DNA of 64,000 nucleotides from Streptosporangium sp. NBC_01755 (GCF_035917995.1 NZ_CP109131.1:6324001-6388000); one strand, 5' to 3'; positions 8,718-21,130 are shown, counted from the first letter of the stretch. A program made the numbers and translations. Notes: generated by a model from the sequence alone, not told the origin.

Positions 8718-8728
8718 GGAGGGATTCG

Positions 8729-11700
8729 ATGCCCGCTGCCCACCTCGGTTTTCCCGAGCCCCAGGGCCTGTACCACCCCTCGCACGAGCACGACGCCTGT
8801 GGCGTCGCCATGGTCGCGGACGTGGCCGGCCGCCGCAGCCACGACATCGTCGCGAAGGCGCTGACCGCCCTGTGCAACCTCGATCACCGGGGGGCACAGG
8901 GGAGTGAGCCGGACACCGGTGACGGCGCCGGGATCCTGACGCAGATCCCGGACACCTTCTTCCGCACCGCGGTGGACTTCCCTCTGCCCACGGCCGGCGC
9001 CTACGCCGCCGGTATGGCATTCCTGCCCGCCGACGCACCGGCCCGCGCCAGGGCGGTGCGGCTGATCGAGGAGATCGCCGCACAGGAGGGCCTGACGGTC
9101 CTCGGCTGGCGCGACGTGCCGACCACCCCCGACCTGCCGGGGCCGAGCGCCCGCGCGGTGATGCCGTTCTTCGGTCAGCTGTTCGTGACCTCCCCGAACG
9201 GCGAGACCGGCCTGGAGCTGGACCGGCTGGCCTTCTGCCTGCGCAAGCGGGCCGAGCACGAGGCGGACGTCTACTTCCCCTCGCTGAGCTGCCGGACCAT
9301 CGTCTACAAGGGCATGCTCACCCCGCTGCAGGTCGAGCAGTTCTTCCCCGACCTCACCGACGAGCGCTACGAGACCGCGATCTCGCTGGTCCACTCGCGT
9401 TTCTCCACCAACACCTTCCCCTCCTGGCCGTTGGCGCACCCGTACCGCTACGTCGCCCACAACGGTGAGATCAACACGGTCAAGGGCAACCGCAACTGGA
9501 TGCGCGCCCGCGAGGCCATGCTGCGGACCGCGAACCTGCCGGGAGACCTGTCGCGGCTCTTCCCGATCTGTGACCCGGCCGGCTCCGACACCGCCTCCTT
9601 CGACGAGACCCTGGAACTCCTCCACCTCGCCGGACGCCGGCTGCCGCACGCGGTGCTGATGATGATCCCCGAGGCGTGGGAGAACCACACCGAGATGGAC
9701 CCCGCCCGGCGGGCGTTCTACGAGTTCCACTCCACCCTGATGGAGGCCTGGGACGGCCCGGCCTCGATCACCTTCTCCGACGGCACCCTGGTCGGCGCGG
9801 TACTCGACCGCAACGGCCTGCGCCCGGGGCGGTTCTGGGTCACCACCGACGGCCTGGTCGTGCTGGCCTCCGAGGCCGGCGTGCTCGACATCGCCCCCGA
9901 GGACGTGGTCCGCAAGGGCCGCCTGCAGCCCGGCAGGATGTTCCTGATCGACACCGCCCTCGGCAAGATCATCGAGGATGACGAGATCAAGGCCGAGCTG
10001 GCGGCCGAACTGCCGTACGCGGACTGGCTGCACGCCGGGCTGGTCCGCTTCGAGGAGCTGCCCGCCCGCTCGCACGAGGCCCCGACGCACGAGGCGCTGA
10101 TCAAGCGGCAGCAGACCTTCGGCTACACCGAGGAGGAACTGCGGATCATCCTGGCGCCGATGGCCAGGGTGGGCGCCGAGCCGATCGGCTCGATGGGCAC
10201 CGACACCCCCGTCGCGGTGCTCAGCGAGAAGCCCCGGCTGCTGTTCGACTACTTCAGCCAGCTGTTCGCGCAGGTCACCAACCCGCCGCTGGACGCGATC
10301 CGCGAGGAGCTCGTCACCTCCCTGGCCAGCACCATCGGCCCCGAGGGCAACCTGCTCGACCCGGGCCCGGCCTCCTGCCGCCAGCTCGTGCTGCCCTACC
10401 CGGTGATCGACAACGACGAGCTCGCGAAGATCGTCCACATCAACGACGAGGGCGCGCTGCCGGGCTTCCGCCCGCACGTGGTCCGTGGCCTGTACGAGGT
10501 CGCGGGCGGCGGCGAGGCACTGCTCGGCCGCATCGAGGAGATCCGCACCGAGGTCTCCGAGGCCATCGAGAGCGGCGCGCGGATCATCGTCCTCTCCGAC
10601 CGGGGCTCCTCCGACGCCCTGGCGCCGATCCCGTCGCTGCTGCTCACCGGCGCCGTCCACCACCACCTGATCGCCGAGAAGACCCGCACCAGGGTCGGCC
10701 TGGTCATCGAGACCGGCGAGGCGCGCGAGGCGCACCACATGGCGCTCCTCGTCGGCTACGGCGCGGGGGCGGTCAACCCGTACCTCGCCATCGAGACCGT
10801 CGAGGACATGGTCGACTGCGGCGCCCTGCAGGTCGACAGGCACAAGGCCGTGCGCAACCTCATCAAGGCGTACGGCAAGGGCGTGCTGAAGGTCATGTCC
10901 AAGATGGGGGTGTCCACCGTCGCCTCCTACACCGGTGCGCAGATCTTCGAGGCGCTCGGCCTGAGCCAGGAGGTCGTCGACGCCTGCTTCACCGGGACCA
11001 CCTCCCGGCTGGGCGGTATCGGCTTCGACGTCCTCGCCGAGGAGGCGGCGCTGCGCCACCGGCGCGCCTACCCCCGGGCCGAGAACGCCCACCGCCGCCT
11101 GGAGGTCGGCGGCGAGTACCAGTGGCGCCGCGAGGGCGAGCCGCACCTGTTCAACCCCGAGACCGTCTTCAAGCTGCAGCACGCCACCCGCTCGCGCCGC
11201 TACGAGATCTTCAAGGAGTACACCGGCCTGGTGGACTCCCAGGCCGAGCGCCTGATGACGCTGCGCGGCCTGTTCAAGCTGAAGGAAGGCGTCCGCGAGC
11301 CGGTACCGATCGACGAGGTCGAGCCGGTCGGCGAGATCGTCAAGAGGTTCTCCACCGGCGCCATGTCGTACGGCTCCATCTCGATGGAGGCGCACGAGAC
11401 GCTCGCCATCGCGATGAACCGGCTGGGCGGCAAGTCCAACACCGGTGAGGGCGGCGAGGACCCCGAGCGGCTCCACGACCCGGCTCGCCGCTCGGCCATC
11501 AAGCAGGTGGCCTCCGGCCGGTTCGGCGTGACGTCGGAGTACCTGGTCAACGCCGACGACGTGCAGATCAAGATGGCCCAGGGCGCCAAGCCCGGCGAGG
11601 GCGGCCAGCTGCCCGGCCACAAGGTCTACCCGTGGATCGCCAAGACCCGGCACTCCACCCCGGGCGTCGGCCTCATCTCGCCGCCGCCACACCACGACAT

Positions 11701-13234
11701 CTACTCCATCGAGGACCTCGCCCAGCTCATCCACGACCTGAAGAACGCCAACCCCGCCGCCCGCGTGCACGTCAAGCTGGTGGCCGAGGTCGGCGTCGGA
11801 ACGGTCGCGGCGGGCGTGTCCAAGGCCCACGCCGACGTCGTGCTCATCTCCGGCCACGACGGCGGCACCGGCGCCTCCCCGCTGACCTCGCTCAAGCACG
11901 CGGGCGCCCCCTGGGAGCTCGGCCTGGCCGAGACCCAGCAGACGCTGCTGCTCAACGGCCTGCGCGACCGGATCACCGTCCAGGTCGACGGCCAGCTCAA
12001 GACCGGCCGCGACGTGGTCATCGCCACCCTGCTCGGCGCCGAGGAGTACGGTTTCGCCACGGCACCCCTGGTCGTCTCCGGCTGCGTGATGATGCGCGTC
12101 TGCCACCTGGACACCTGCCCGGTCGGCGTCGCCACCCAGAACCCCGAACTGCGCAAGAGGTTCACCGGCAAGCCCGAGTTCGTGGTCAACTTCTTCGAGT
12201 TCATCGCCGAGGAGATCCGCGAGTACCTCGCCGCGCTGGGCTTCCGCAGCCTGGAGGAGGCCGTCGGCCACGCCGAACTGCTGGACACCACCTCGGCGGA
12301 GAACCACTGGAAGGCCGCGGGTCTTGACCTGTCGCCGATCCTGCACCAGCCCGAGCTGCCCGCCGGCGCCTCGCTCCGCCGCGTGGTGGAGCAGGACCAC
12401 GGACTGGCCAGGGCACTGGACAACACACTGATCCAGCTCGCGGAGGGCGCGCTCAAGGACGGCTCCCCGGTCACCCTCGAACTGCCCATCCGCAACGTCA
12501 ACCGCACCGTCGGCACCATGCTCGGTCATGAGGTGACCAAGCGGTACGGTGGCGCGGGGCTGCCCGACAACACCATCGACGTGCGCTTCACCGGCTCCGC
12601 GGGCAACTCCTTCGGCGCCTTCCTGCCCAGGGGCGTCACGCTGCGGCTGACCGGCGACGCCAACGACTACATCGGCAAGGGCCTGTCCGGCGGCCGGGTC
12701 TCGGTCCGGCCGCACGAGGTCGCCTCGCTGGAGGGGCACATCATCGCCGGCAACGTCGGCCTGTACGGCGCGACCTCCGGTGCGGCCTTCATCCGCGGCG
12801 TCGTGGGGGAGCGGTTCTGCGTCCGCAACTCCGGCGCCACCGCGGTGGTCGAGGGCGTCGGCGACCACGGCTGCGAGTACATGACCGGCGGCAAGGTGGT
12901 CGTCCTCGGCCCGACCGGCCGCAACTTCGCGGCCGGCATGTCGGGCGGCGTCGCCTACCTGCTCGACCTCGACGTCGAGCGGGTCAACCGCGAGATGGTG
13001 GAGATCGAGGAGCTCGACGAGGCCGACTCCGAGGCGCTGCGCGAGATCGTCGAGGCGCACCTGGCCGAGACCGGCTCCACGGTGGCCAAGGCGCTGCTGG
13101 CCGACTGGGACCCGTCCCGCTTCGGCAAGATCATGCCGACGGACTACAAGCGGGTCCTGCGGGCCGCCGAGTCCGCCCGGCTGGAGGGCCGCGACATCGA
13201 CGAGGCGGTCATGACCGCCGCGGTCCAGGGGTGA
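8729..13234 (+). CDS. gltB: Glutamate synthase large subunit
   Basis: Large subunit of NADPH-type GOGAT: glutamine-dependent amidotransfer to 2-oxoglutarate in ammonium assimilation. At 1501 residues it is of standard length. Order: short propeptide ending before the catalytic Cys24 (HDACGVA), class II glutaminase domain (to about residue 430), central linker domain, FMN-binding synthase domain (about 780-1180) with [10 protein letters not shown] and the 3Fe-4S cysteines Cys1119, Cys1125 and Cys1130, then a C-terminal beta-helix (GXGXG) domain. Start ATG 8729 follows SD GGGAGGG by 4 bp and gives the usual propeptide length. gltD follows after 88 bp. The internal hairpin before the SD may regulate translation. 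Confidence 0.98.
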   Translation: MPAAHLGFPEPQGLYHPSHEHDACGVAMVADVAGRRSHDIVAKALTALCNLDHRGAQGSEPDTGDGAGILTQIPDTFFRTAVDFPLPTAGAYAAGMAFLPADAPARARAVRLIEEIAAQEGLTVLGWRDVPTTPDLPGPSARAVMPFFGQLFVTSPNGETGLELDRLAFCLRKRAEHEADVYFPSLSCRTIVYKGMLTPLQVEQFFPDLTDERYETAISLVHSRFSTNTFPSWPLAHPYRYVAHNGEINTVKGNRNWMRAREAMLRTANLPGDLSRLFPICDPAGSDTASFDETLELLHLAGRRLPHAVLMMIPEAWENHTEMDPARRAFYEFHSTLMEAWDGPASITFSDGTLVGAVLDRNGLRPGRFWVTTDGLVVLASEAGVLDIAPEDVVRKGRLQPGRMFLIDTALGKIIEDDEIKAELAAELPYADWLHAGLVRFEELPARSHEAPTHEALIKRQQTFGYTEEELRIILAPMARVGAEPIGSMGTDTPVAVLSEKPRLLFDYFSQLFAQVTNPPLDAIREELVTSLASTIGPEGNLLDPGPASCRQLVLPYPVIDNDELAKIVHINDEGALPGFRPHVVRGLYEVAGGGEALLGRIEEIRTEVSEAIESGARIIVLSDRGSSDALAPIPSLLLTGAVHHHLIAEKTRTRVGLVIETGEAREAHHMALLVGYGAGAVNPYLAIETVEDMVDCGALQVDRHKAVRNLIKAYGKGVLKVMSKMGVSTVASYTGAQIFEALGLSQEVVDACFTGTTSRLGGIGFDVLAEEAALRHRRAYPRAENAHRRLEVGGEYQWRREGEPHLFNPETVFKLQHATRSRRYEIFKEYTGLVDSQAERLMTLRGLFKLKEGVREPVPIDEVEPVGEIVKRFSTGAMSYGSISMEAHETLAIAMNRLGGKSNTGEGGEDPERLHDPARRSAIKQVASGRFGVTSEYLVNADDVQIKMAQGAKPGEGGQLPGHKVYPWIAKTRHSTPGVGLISPPPHHDIYSIEDLAQLIHDLKNANPAARVHVKLVAEVGVGTVAAGVSKAHADVVLISGHDGGTGASPLTSLKHAGAPWELGLAETQQTLLLNGLRDRITVQVDGQLKTGRDVVIATLLGAEEYGFATAPLVVSGCVMMRVCHLDTCPVGVATQNPELRKRFTGKPEFVVNFFEFIAEEIREYLAALGFRSLEEAVGHAELLDTTSAENHWKAAGLDLSPILHQPELPAGASLRRVVEQDHGLARALDNTLIQLAEGALKDGSPVTLELPIRNVNRTVGTMLGHEVTKRYGGAGLPDNTIDVRFTGSAGNSFGAFLPRGVTLRLTGDANDYIGKGLSGGRVSVRPHEVASLEGHIIAGNVGLYGATSGAAFIRGVVGERFCVRNSGATAVVEGVGDHGCEYMTGGKVVVLGPTGRNFAAGMSGGVAYLLDLDVERVNREMVEIEELDEADSEALREIVEAHLAETGSTVAKALLADWDPSRFGKIMPTDYKRVLRAAESARLEGRDIDEAVMTAAVQG

Positions 13235-13322
13235 GGCCGATGTCCACGCGCACCCCGGCCGGGAACCCCCGGCGACTCGTCCAGACCGCTCAGGTTGTTC
13301 AGGGATAAGGGAGGTACGACCG

Positions 13323-14801
13323 ATGGCCGACCCCAAGGGTTTCCTCACTCACGGACGCGAGCTGCCGGCGCGCCGCCCGGTGGACGTGCGCATCCGCGAC
13401 TGGCGGGAGGTCTACGAGGACTTCCCCAAGCCCGCGCTGACCAAGCAGGCGGCGCGATGCATGGACTGCGGCATCCCGTTCTGCCACAACGGCTGCCCGC
13501 TGGGCAACCTGATCCCCGAGTGGAACGACCTGGTCTACCGGGACGACTGGCAGGAGGCCATCGAGCGCCTGCACGCCACCAACAACTTCCCGGAGTTCAC
13601 CGGCCGCCTGTGCCCGGCTCCGTGTGAGGCGGCATGCGTGCTCGGTATCAACTCCGACCCGGTCGCGATCAAGCGGGTCGAGGTCGAGATCATCGACCGG
13701 GCCTTCGACGAGGGCTGGGTCACCCCCCGGCCTCCCACCTCGAAGACCGGTAAGCGGGTCGCGATCGTCGGCTCGGGCCCCGCGGGCCTGGCCGCCGCAC
13801 AGCAGCTCACCCGCGCCGGGCACGACGTGGTGGTGTTCGAGCGCGCCGACCGGATCGGCGGCCTGCTCCGCTACGGCATTCCCGAGTTCAAGATGGAGAA
13901 GCGGCACATCGACCGCCGGCTCGCCCAGATGCGGGCCGAGGGCACCGAGTTCCGTACCGGCGTCAACGTCGGCGTCGACATCACGGCGGCGAGGCTGCGC
14001 GAGGAGTTCGACGCGATCGTCCTGGCAGGTGGCGCGACCCAGTGGCGGGATCTGCCCGTCGCCGGGCGCGACCTGAAGGGCATCTACCAGGCGATGGAGT
14101 TCCTGCCGCCCTCCAACAAGGTCCAGGAGGGTGACTACCCGGTCTCGCCTATCAGCGCCGAGGGCAAGCACGTCGTCGTGATCGGCGGCGGTGACACCGG
14201 CGCAGACTGCATCGGCACCGCGATCCGTCAGGGAGCCGCCTCGGTCACCCAGCTGGAGATCATGCCCCAGCCCCCGGCGGAGCGCCCCGGCAGCCAGCCG
14301 TGGCCCACCTTCCCCATCCTGTTCAAGATGGAGAGCGCCCACGAGGAGCTGGCCGACGGCGGCGGCGGCCGGGTCTACGCGGTCTCCACCACCGAGTTCG
14401 CCGGCGACGCCGACGGCAACGTCAGGGCGCTGCGCCTGGTCGAGGTGGAGGGTCCCGCGGCCGGATTCAAGCCGGTACCCGGCTCGGAGCGGGAGATCCC
14501 CGCCGAGCTGGTCACCCTGTCGATGGGCTTCGTGGGCCCGGAGAAGAAGGGCCTGCTCACCGAGCTCGCCGAAGTCGCCGAAGGCGAGTTCTTCGACGCC
14601 AGGGGCAACGTCGCCAGGGACAGGGGCTACATGTCCTCGGTCGACGGTGTCTTCGTCGCCGGGGACATAGGTCGCGGCCAGTCCCTGATCGTGTGGGCGA
14701 TCGCCGAGGGCCGCTCGGCAGCCTCGGCCGCCGACCGCTACCTCACCGGCCAGACGGCCCTGCCGGTGGCGATCCCGCCGACCGCGAGGCCACTGGTTTG
14801 A
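13323..14801 (+). CDS. gltD: Glutamate synthase small subunit
   Basis: FAD/NADPH-dependent reductase subunit that feeds electrons through two 4Fe-4S clusters to GltB. The N-terminal cysteine clusters are visible (CMDCGIPFCHNGCPLGN and CPAPCEAACVLGI, about residues 41-105), followed by the FAD dinucleotide fold (AIVGSGPAGLAAA), the NADPH fold (VVVIGGGDTGADC) and the FAD-contact motif near the C-terminus (VFVAGDIGRGQSL). The 492-residue length is typical. SD AGGGAGG lies before ATG 13323. It forms the gltBD operon, which ends in the strong hairpin at 14871-14917. Confidence 0.98.
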   Translation: MADPKGFLTHGRELPARRPVDVRIRDWREVYEDFPKPALTKQAARCMDCGIPFCHNGCPLGNLIPEWNDLVYRDDWQEAIERLHATNNFPEFTGRLCPAPCEAACVLGINSDPVAIKRVEVEIIDRAFDEGWVTPRPPTSKTGKRVAIVGSGPAGLAAAQQLTRAGHDVVVFERADRIGGLLRYGIPEFKMEKRHIDRRLAQMRAEGTEFRTGVNVGVDITAARLREEFDAIVLAGGATQWRDLPVAGRDLKGIYQAMEFLPPSNKVQEGDYPVSPISAEGKHVVVIGGGDTGADCIGTAIRQGAASVTQLEIMPQPPAERPGSQPWPTFPILFKMESAHEELADGGGGRVYAVSTTEFAGDADGNVRALRLVEVEGPAAGFKPVPGSEREIPAELVTLSMGFVGPEKKGLLTELAEVAEGEFFDARGNVARDRGYMSSVDGVFVAGDIGRGQSLIVWAIAEGRSAASAADRYLTGQTALPVAIPPTARPLV

Positions 14802-14870
14802 ACGCGGCTGGTCTGAACACTAAGTAGGTTGTAGTTGGTCCGTGTATGTCACGGCCGGTATGAGCACGTC

Positions 14871-14917
14871 AAGGCGTTCCCGGGTGCGGCACCGTCCGCC
14901 GCACCCGGGAACGCCTT
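14871..14917 (+). terminator. Terminator hairpin after gltD
   Basis: Perfect 20-bp inverted repeat (14871-14890 and 14898-14917) with a 7-base loop. No U-tract follows, which is normal for strong GC-rich actinobacterial terminators. It lies 70 bp after the gltD stop. Confidence 0.85.
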
Positions 14918-15038
14918 GTGTACCGGCCGTTCCACTGGCCCCTTCACGGAAAAATACGCAGAGCGGATATTGAGTTCGCTTTGTCGTACGTACGGCTGAA
15001 GGATAAATTTTCTTGATCGGGCCAGGTGCGGAGGATCG

Positions 15039-16751
<1,713 letters not shown>

Positions 16752-16759
16752 GGCCGCAC

Positions 16760-16784
16760 CGGGGCTCCATCCGCCCGAGCCCCG
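16760..16784 (+). terminator. Candidate terminator after the S8 protease
   Basis: CGGGGCT (16760-16766) pairs with AGCCCCG (16778-16784) around an 11-base loop, 8 bp after the stop codon. The stem is short, so this is a weak call. Confidence 0.4.
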
Positions 16785-17319
16785 TCCCGACAGGCCGCGG
16801 CTCGTGCCGCGCCCACCGGCCGCAGGTACAGCCGCCACATGGCGCACGTCCATGGCCACACCCTGTGGAAACCGTCTCAACGCCCGCTTGGCGCCCGATG
16901 AGGATCCGATGAGAACGCCGGCCACCGGGGCGGGCTCCGGAAGGGCGCCCCGACGGAAACAGTGCCCCATTATGTTCGTTTTGTCGCGTTCAAAAGAGGA
17001 TCAACAGGCGGGTGGAACGGTCAGGCCGGGGAACAGGGGCAGAACCGGAGGGTCACCGGTACCTCCGGCGGAACGGCCTGACTTTCGTGACAGGCCGAAC
17101 CCGCGCTCTAAACCCGCGCTCCAGAGCCTGAGGTCGCCAGGGAGCGGCCCGGGAAAACGGGGATCTGTGTCCCTGATGAGCAAGGTTGCGGTGAATGTGA
17201 CGTGAGGGGCGATTCGCAACCTCCCGTTCACCAAGGGTAGCGTTTATGTCACCGAATTTTTCATTGCCGCCATGACCAACGTCACGACCAAGTGGTCTGT
17301 ACCAATTAGGGTGGGATCC
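16785..17319. other. Intergenic region with no supported gene, pyk leader
   Basis: About 535 bp without convincing coding sequence. Two small overlapping open frames on opposite strands show no recognisable family, RBS or conserved start. It is less GC-biased near 17220-17310 (for example GCGTTTATGTCACCGAATTT), which fits a promoter and leader for pyk, but no clear -35/-10 pair was identified. Confidence 0.6.
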
Positions 17320-18750
17320 GTGACTCGTCGCGCGAAAATCGTCTGCACTCTCGGCCCCGCCACCTCCTCTCCCGAACGTCTCCGCGAGCTGATCGCGGCC
17401 GGGATGGACGTGGCCCGTTTCAACCTCAGCCACGGCAGCCACGAACTGCACAAGGAGGTTTACGACAGGGTGAGGGAGGCGGCCGCCGAGCTCGGGCGTG
17501 GCGTAGGTCTGCTGGCCGACCTCCAAGGCCCCAAGATCCGGGTCGGCAAGTTCGAAGAGGGCCCCGTCCGCCTCGGCTTCGGTGACGTCTTCACGATCAC
17601 CACCGAGGATGTCCCCGGAGACCGCGAGCAGGTCTCCACCTCCTACCAGGGACTCCCCAAGGACGTCCACCCCGGAGACAGCATCCTGGTCGACGACGGC
17701 CGGGTCCGCCTGGAGGTGACCCGGGTCGAAGACCAGCGCGTCACCACCCGCGTGATCATCGGCGGCATGATCTCCGACAACAAGGGCCTCAACCTGCCGG
17801 GCGTCAACGTCAGCGCCCCCGTCCTCACCGACAAGGACGAGACCGACCTGCGCTGGGCCCTGCGCACCGGCTTCGACCTGGTCGCCCTCTCCTTCGTCAG
17901 GCGCCCCTCCGACGCCGACGTGGTACGCAACATCATGGAGCAGGAAGGCATCCGCCTCCCACTGCTCGCCAAGATCGAAAAGCCGCAGGCGGTGGAACGG
18001 CTCCCCGAGATCATCGAGGCCTTCGACGGCATCATGGTCGCCCGCGGCGACCTCGGCGTCGAACTGCCCCTCGAAGAGGTGCCCATCGTGCAGAAGCGGG
18101 CCATCGAACTCTGCCGCGAGAAGGCCCGCCCGGTCATCGTCGCCACCCAGATGCTCGAATCGATGATCACCGCACCGCGCCCCACCCGAGCGGAGGCCTC
18201 CGACGTCGCCTACGCCGTCATGGACGGCGCCGACGCGGTCATGCTCTCCGGGGAGACCTCGGTCGGCAACTACCCCATCGAGGTCGTCGAGACCATGAGC
18301 CGCATCGCCACGACCGCGGAGAAAAGCTCACTCCAGGCCACCCACAGCCTCGACCGGCTGCCGGAGACCACCGGCGGCGCCATCGCCCGCGCCGCCGCCG
18401 AGGTCGGCGCCATCGTGGGCGCCAAGGCACTGGTGGCGTTCACCATGTCCGGTGAGACCGCCCGCCGCCTGGCCCGCTACCGCTCCCCGATCCCACTGCT
18501 GGCCTTCACCTCCGCCAGCCACGTCCGCAACCAGCTCGCACTGACCTGGGGCGTGGAGACCTTCGAAGTGCCGTTCGTCCACCACACCGACGACATGGTC
18601 CGCCAGGTGGAGGCCGCGCTGCTGGCCCACTCCCGGCTGGAGAAGGGCGACAAGGTGGTCATCGTCGCCGGCTCCCCCCCCGGCACCGCGGGCTCCACCA
18701 ACGCCCTGCGCGTGCACACCATCGGAGCGGCGGTCTCCAACCCCTCCTGA
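17320..18750 (+). CDS. pyk: Pyruvate kinase
   Basis: Converts phosphoenolpyruvate and ADP to pyruvate and ATP, the final glycolytic step, in the cytosol. The 476-residue protein has the family landmarks RRAKIVCTLGPATSS at the start, FNLSHG, DLQGPKIRVG, KIEKPQAVE and the signature MVARGDLGVELP with its nucleotide-binding lysine region, and a C-terminal regulatory domain ending in PGTAGSTNAL. GTG 17320 is chosen because family members begin at this position; an in-frame ATG at 17272 would add 16 unconserved residues. A strong bidirectional terminator follows. Confidence 0.96.
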   Translation: MTRRAKIVCTLGPATSSPERLRELIAAGMDVARFNLSHGSHELHKEVYDRVREAAAELGRGVGLLADLQGPKIRVGKFEEGPVRLGFGDVFTITTEDVPGDREQVSTSYQGLPKDVHPGDSILVDDGRVRLEVTRVEDQRVTTRVIIGGMISDNKGLNLPGVNVSAPVLTDKDETDLRWALRTGFDLVALSFVRRPSDADVVRNIMEQEGIRLPLLAKIEKPQAVERLPEIIEAFDGIMVARGDLGVELPLEEVPIVQKRAIELCREKARPVIVATQMLESMITAPRPTRAEASDVAYAVMDGADAVMLSGETSVGNYPIEVVETMSRIATTAEKSSLQATHSLDRLPETTGGAIARAAAEVGAIVGAKALVAFTMSGETARRLARYRSPIPLLAFTSASHVRNQLALTWGVETFEVPFVHHTDDMVRQVEAALLAHSRLEKGDKVVIVAGSPPGTAGSTNALRVHTIGAAVSNPS

Positions 18751-18760
18751 TCCACGTAGC

Positions 18761-18790
18761 GTATGGCCACCGCTCCGGCGGTGGCCATAC
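18761..18790. terminator. Bidirectional terminator between pyk and the convergent gene
   Basis: Perfect 13-bp stem (18761-18773 with 18778-18790) and a TCCG tetraloop, placed between two convergent genes. Confidence 0.9.
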
Positions 18791-18827
18791 CCGTCTTCGA
18801 GGGTCGTCCTCCGACAGCCGACGAACG

Positions 18828-19634
18828 TCAGATCCCCGGGAACACCCGACGCAGGTCGTCCAGCGTGACACCGTCACCGGTGACGGTCACCGACGGCGGG
18901 GTGTGCTCGGGAGCCAGCCTGCCGCCGAGCAGACGCACCCACGCCTCAGCCGGAAGCGACAGGATGTCGGCAGGCTCGGGGGCCTCGCTGAAACCGACGG
19001 TCTCGCCAAGAGTGAGACCCAGCACCCGCTCGGGGTCACTCGTCTCGACCCGGAGGGTCCTGGCAAGACGCGGATCGAGGGCATCGGGCCTGCCCAAAAA
19101 GCCGATCATGAAATCAAGCGGCCCGGAGTACAGATCGATCAGCACCCCGCCCGTGTCCGGCGCCACAACGGCTGCCGGGTCGAAGGCGACCATGATGTCC
19201 CAGAAGTGCAGGGCGGCCTCGTTCAGTCGCATCCCGGCCACCAGAGCGACATCGCCGGGCGCGGGCAGGAAGCTCAGCTTGACCCGGAGCCGTTCGCGGG
19301 CGTCCGCGTCGAGACCTTCGAGGGCGGAGACGATCTCCGCGTCCACGACGAGGAAGTCCCCGGCCTGCCCCTCGGGATCCTTCGCGTTCCAGCGGTCCCA
19401 GACCTCGTGGTTGAAATCCTGGCCGGGAGCCTCCTGACCGTCCAGCGCCGTCCGCAACGCCGCCAGACCGATCTCCGCGCCGCTGCCGAGGTGGCTGAGC
19501 ACCTGGGCGACGGTCCACTCCGAGGCCCCCGACCGTCGGTCGAGATCGGCGGCGTCCAGGCCGCGGACGAAGGCCGCCAGCCCGTCATGGGTGGTACGCA
19601 GGGCCGCGATGGTCCGGTCAGCGAGTGTGCTCAT
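18828..19634 (-). CDS. DinB-like / maleylpyruvate isomerase N-terminal domain protein
   Basis: Predicted small metal-dependent enzyme of the DinB/MDMPI superfamily, whose members are often mycothiol-dependent in actinobacteria. The first ~150 residues look like the four-helix bundle: EWTVAQVLSHLGSGAEIG carries the first conserved histidine, and LNEAALHFWDI carries another. The C-terminal ~100 residues resemble the SCP2-like or MDMPI C-terminal domain (PPSVTVTGDGVTLDDLRRVF). ATG 19634 overlaps the stop of the upstream acetyltransferase gene (ATGA), so they are cotranscribed. The specific substrate cannot be predicted, though mycothiol-dependent isomerase or transferase activity is known in the family. 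Confidence 0.78.
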   Translation of the reverse strand: MSTLADRTIAALRTTHDGLAAFVRGLDAADLDRRSGASEWTVAQVLSHLGSGAEIGLAALRTALDGQEAPGQDFNHEVWDRWNAKDPEGQAGDFLVVDAEIVSALEGLDADARERLRVKLSFLPAPGDVALVAGMRLNEAALHFWDIMVAFDPAAVVAPDTGGVLIDLYSGPLDFMIGFLGRPDALDPRLARTLRVETSDPERVLGLTLGETVGFSEAPEPADILSLPAEAWVRLLGGRLAPEHTPPSVTVTGDGVTLDDLRRVFPGI

Positions 19635-20227
19635 GATTCTCCATCCTCGTACTCCCACGTCCGCAACGCTATCGGCCGCCCCTTCTCCTCCGAGGGAACC
19701 GGCGGCGCGTCCGTCAGGCGGTAACCCGCCGCGCGAGCCACCGCCACACTCGCCGCGTTACCCGCCTCGATCTCCAGCAGCAGCCGCGACACCCCAACCG
19801 TGTCACGGGCGAACTCCGTCATCACCCGCACCGCCCCCCGCGCCAGCCCCCGCCCCCGGTAAACGGCCCCCACGCTGTAACCGATCTCCGCGACATCCAG
19901 CCCCAGGCCGCTCAACATCAGCAACACCTCACCCACGGGCTCACCCCCGTCCACCGTGATCGCCAACTGCAACCGCTCCCCGGCCGCCCGCCGCTGCCGG
20001 GCCCGTTCCAGATAGGCCCGCGCCGCCTGCGGGCCGAACGGCGAGACCAGCGGCGTCCAGTACGCCACCTCGGGGTCGTCGAACAGCTTCACCATCGCCC
20101 CCAGATCGCCGTCCTCCCACTCCCGCAGCACCACCCCGTGCCCGCGAAGCCGCACCTCCTCCGGAAGACACACCCGCCCGGCACCGGGACCGCTCAGCTC
20201 CGCCTGGCCGTTCTCCATGATTCCCAC
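19631..20227 (-). CDS. GNAT-family N-acetyltransferase
   Basis: Acetyl-CoA-dependent acyltransferase of the RimJ-like GNAT subgroup, 198 residues. The N-terminal strand (VRLRGHGVVLREWEDGD), beta-bulge region (AEIGYSVGAVYRGRGLARGA, containing the pyrophosphate-binding R-G-R-G-L-A loop) and the terminal segment (LEIEAGNAASVAVARAAGY) match GNAT motifs. Start GTG 20227 has SD GAGGGGG at good spacing; ATG 20218 is the alternative. It is the first gene of a two-gene operon with the DinB-like gene. Substrate unknown. Confidence 0.82.
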   Translation of the reverse strand: MGIMENGQAELSGPGAGRVCLPEEVRLRGHGVVLREWEDGDLGAMVKLFDDPEVAYWTPLVSPFGPQAARAYLERARQRRAAGERLQLAITVDGGEPVGEVLLMLSGLGLDVAEIGYSVGAVYRGRGLARGAVRVMTEFARDTVGVSRLLLEIEAGNAASVAVARAAGYRLTDAPPVPSEEKGRPIALRTWEYEDGES

Positions 20228-20296
20228 GCATCCCCCTCGGTCACGCCGTCTTCCGAGCAACCTACTCGCCCACCGGGGCGCCCCCACCAAGCCACC

Positions 20297-21067
20297 TCAG
20301 TACTTCGGCCCCACGAACTCGTCCAACCGCTCAACGGCGGCTCGCCTGGCCACGGAGATGGTGTTGGGCTTGGAATAACGCCACGCCACATCCAGCAGGT
20401 CGAGCGCTTCCCCGCAGAGAGCGAGGATGTCCCGGGACTCGTTCACGAAGAGGTAGCGCGGGTACTCGTACCAGTGTGTCTCGCCGGGTGGCTGCCGTTG
20501 AACACGGTTGATGACGCGACAACCATCGGAGTGCATCAGCCCTCGAACGAGATGGCCCGGATTCGCTGCGACGATCTGGCGTTGCCAGGCTTCCAGTTCG
20601 ATCAGGCGAGTGTGCTTCTTCCCTGGCCCATGTTGTGGGAACAGATGCGGCCAATGCTTGGAGAAGGAATTGATTTCGGTACAGCCCTGTCTGGGCAGCA
20701 TGCGGACCCTATTGTCCGGTCTGATGGATAGAAGTGCCTGAATGCACTCTTCCTGTAGTCCTGGCCATGTATCGGCGCACATGATGCGCAATGACCAGAC
20801 TTGCTTGGAAGGGTCGCCGACGGTGCTGATGTAGCCGTCTCCAAGGTAGAGGCCGAGAAGGTAGGCGTACTTGTCTTGCGGGTCGGGAAGTTCCGGAATC
20901 TCCAGGCATCGAGGACAGGAAGCCACACGTCGGACCAGGTGATCGGGACGTTCCTGCCATGCCCTGACGGTCGACCGTGAAATGCCGGTGCGGCGGCTGA
21001 CCGAACTGATCGTCTCGCCCGACTTGAGGAGGTCACGAACTCTTTCACGGATGGTTACGTCGTACAT
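20297..21067 (-). CDS. HTH protein with LAGLIDADG-like core
   Basis: Predicted DNA-binding protein of 256 residues. An N-terminal helix-turn-helix (about residues 6-38, ISSVSRRTGISRSTVRAW) is followed by a CxxC pair (Cys51 and Cys54) and then two LAGLIDADG-like motifs, YLLGLYLGDG (Asp77) and LVRGLMHSDG (Asp181), spaced about 100 residues apart as in single-chain homing-endonuclease folds. It stands free of any intron or intein. Both acidic residues are kept, so nuclease activity is possible, but related actinobacterial proteins may act as regulators. It lies just downstream of a tRNA on the same strand. No SD precedes ATG 21067. GC content appears lower than in neighbours, which may hint at transfer. 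Confidence 0.7.
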   Translation of the reverse strand: MYDVTIRERVRDLLKSGETISSVSRRTGISRSTVRAWQERPDHLVRRVASCPRCLEIPELPDPQDKYAYLLGLYLGDGYISTVGDPSKQVWSLRIMCADTWPGLQEECIQALLSIRPDNRVRMLPRQGCTEINSFSKHWPHLFPQHGPGKKHTRLIELEAWQRQIVAANPGHLVRGLMHSDGCRVINRVQRQPPGETHWYEYPRYLFVNESRDILALCGEALDLLDVAWRYSKPNTISVARRAAVERLDEFVGPKY

Positions 21068-21096
21068 ACGGAAAGTGTTTCAGCTGGGTACGACAA

Positions 21097-21124
21097 AACC
21101 GCCCGGCCATGTGGCCGGGCGGTT
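21097..21124 (-). terminator. Rho-independent terminator of the tRNA
   Basis: Perfect 12-bp stem (21097-21108 with 21113-21124) and a 4-base loop, followed on the minus strand by TTTTGTCG. It lies 6 bp beyond the tRNA 3' end: a canonical intrinsic terminator. Confidence 0.9.
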
Positions 21125-21130
21125 GAAGCG

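Noticed and set aside
8657-13348. Minus-strand open frame of 1563 codons across gltB
   Set aside because: It is the GC-bias shadow of gltB: no RBS, low-complexity Gly/Arg/Asp/Val composition and no family motif.
16804-17234. Two overlapping open frames between the protease and pyk
   Set aside because: No SD, no conserved start and compositionally biased; the region looks like leader DNA.
17150-17319. Riboswitch (cyclic-di-AMP type) in the pyk leader
   Set aside because: A short GGGG...CCC match only; no class-specific core could be laid out.
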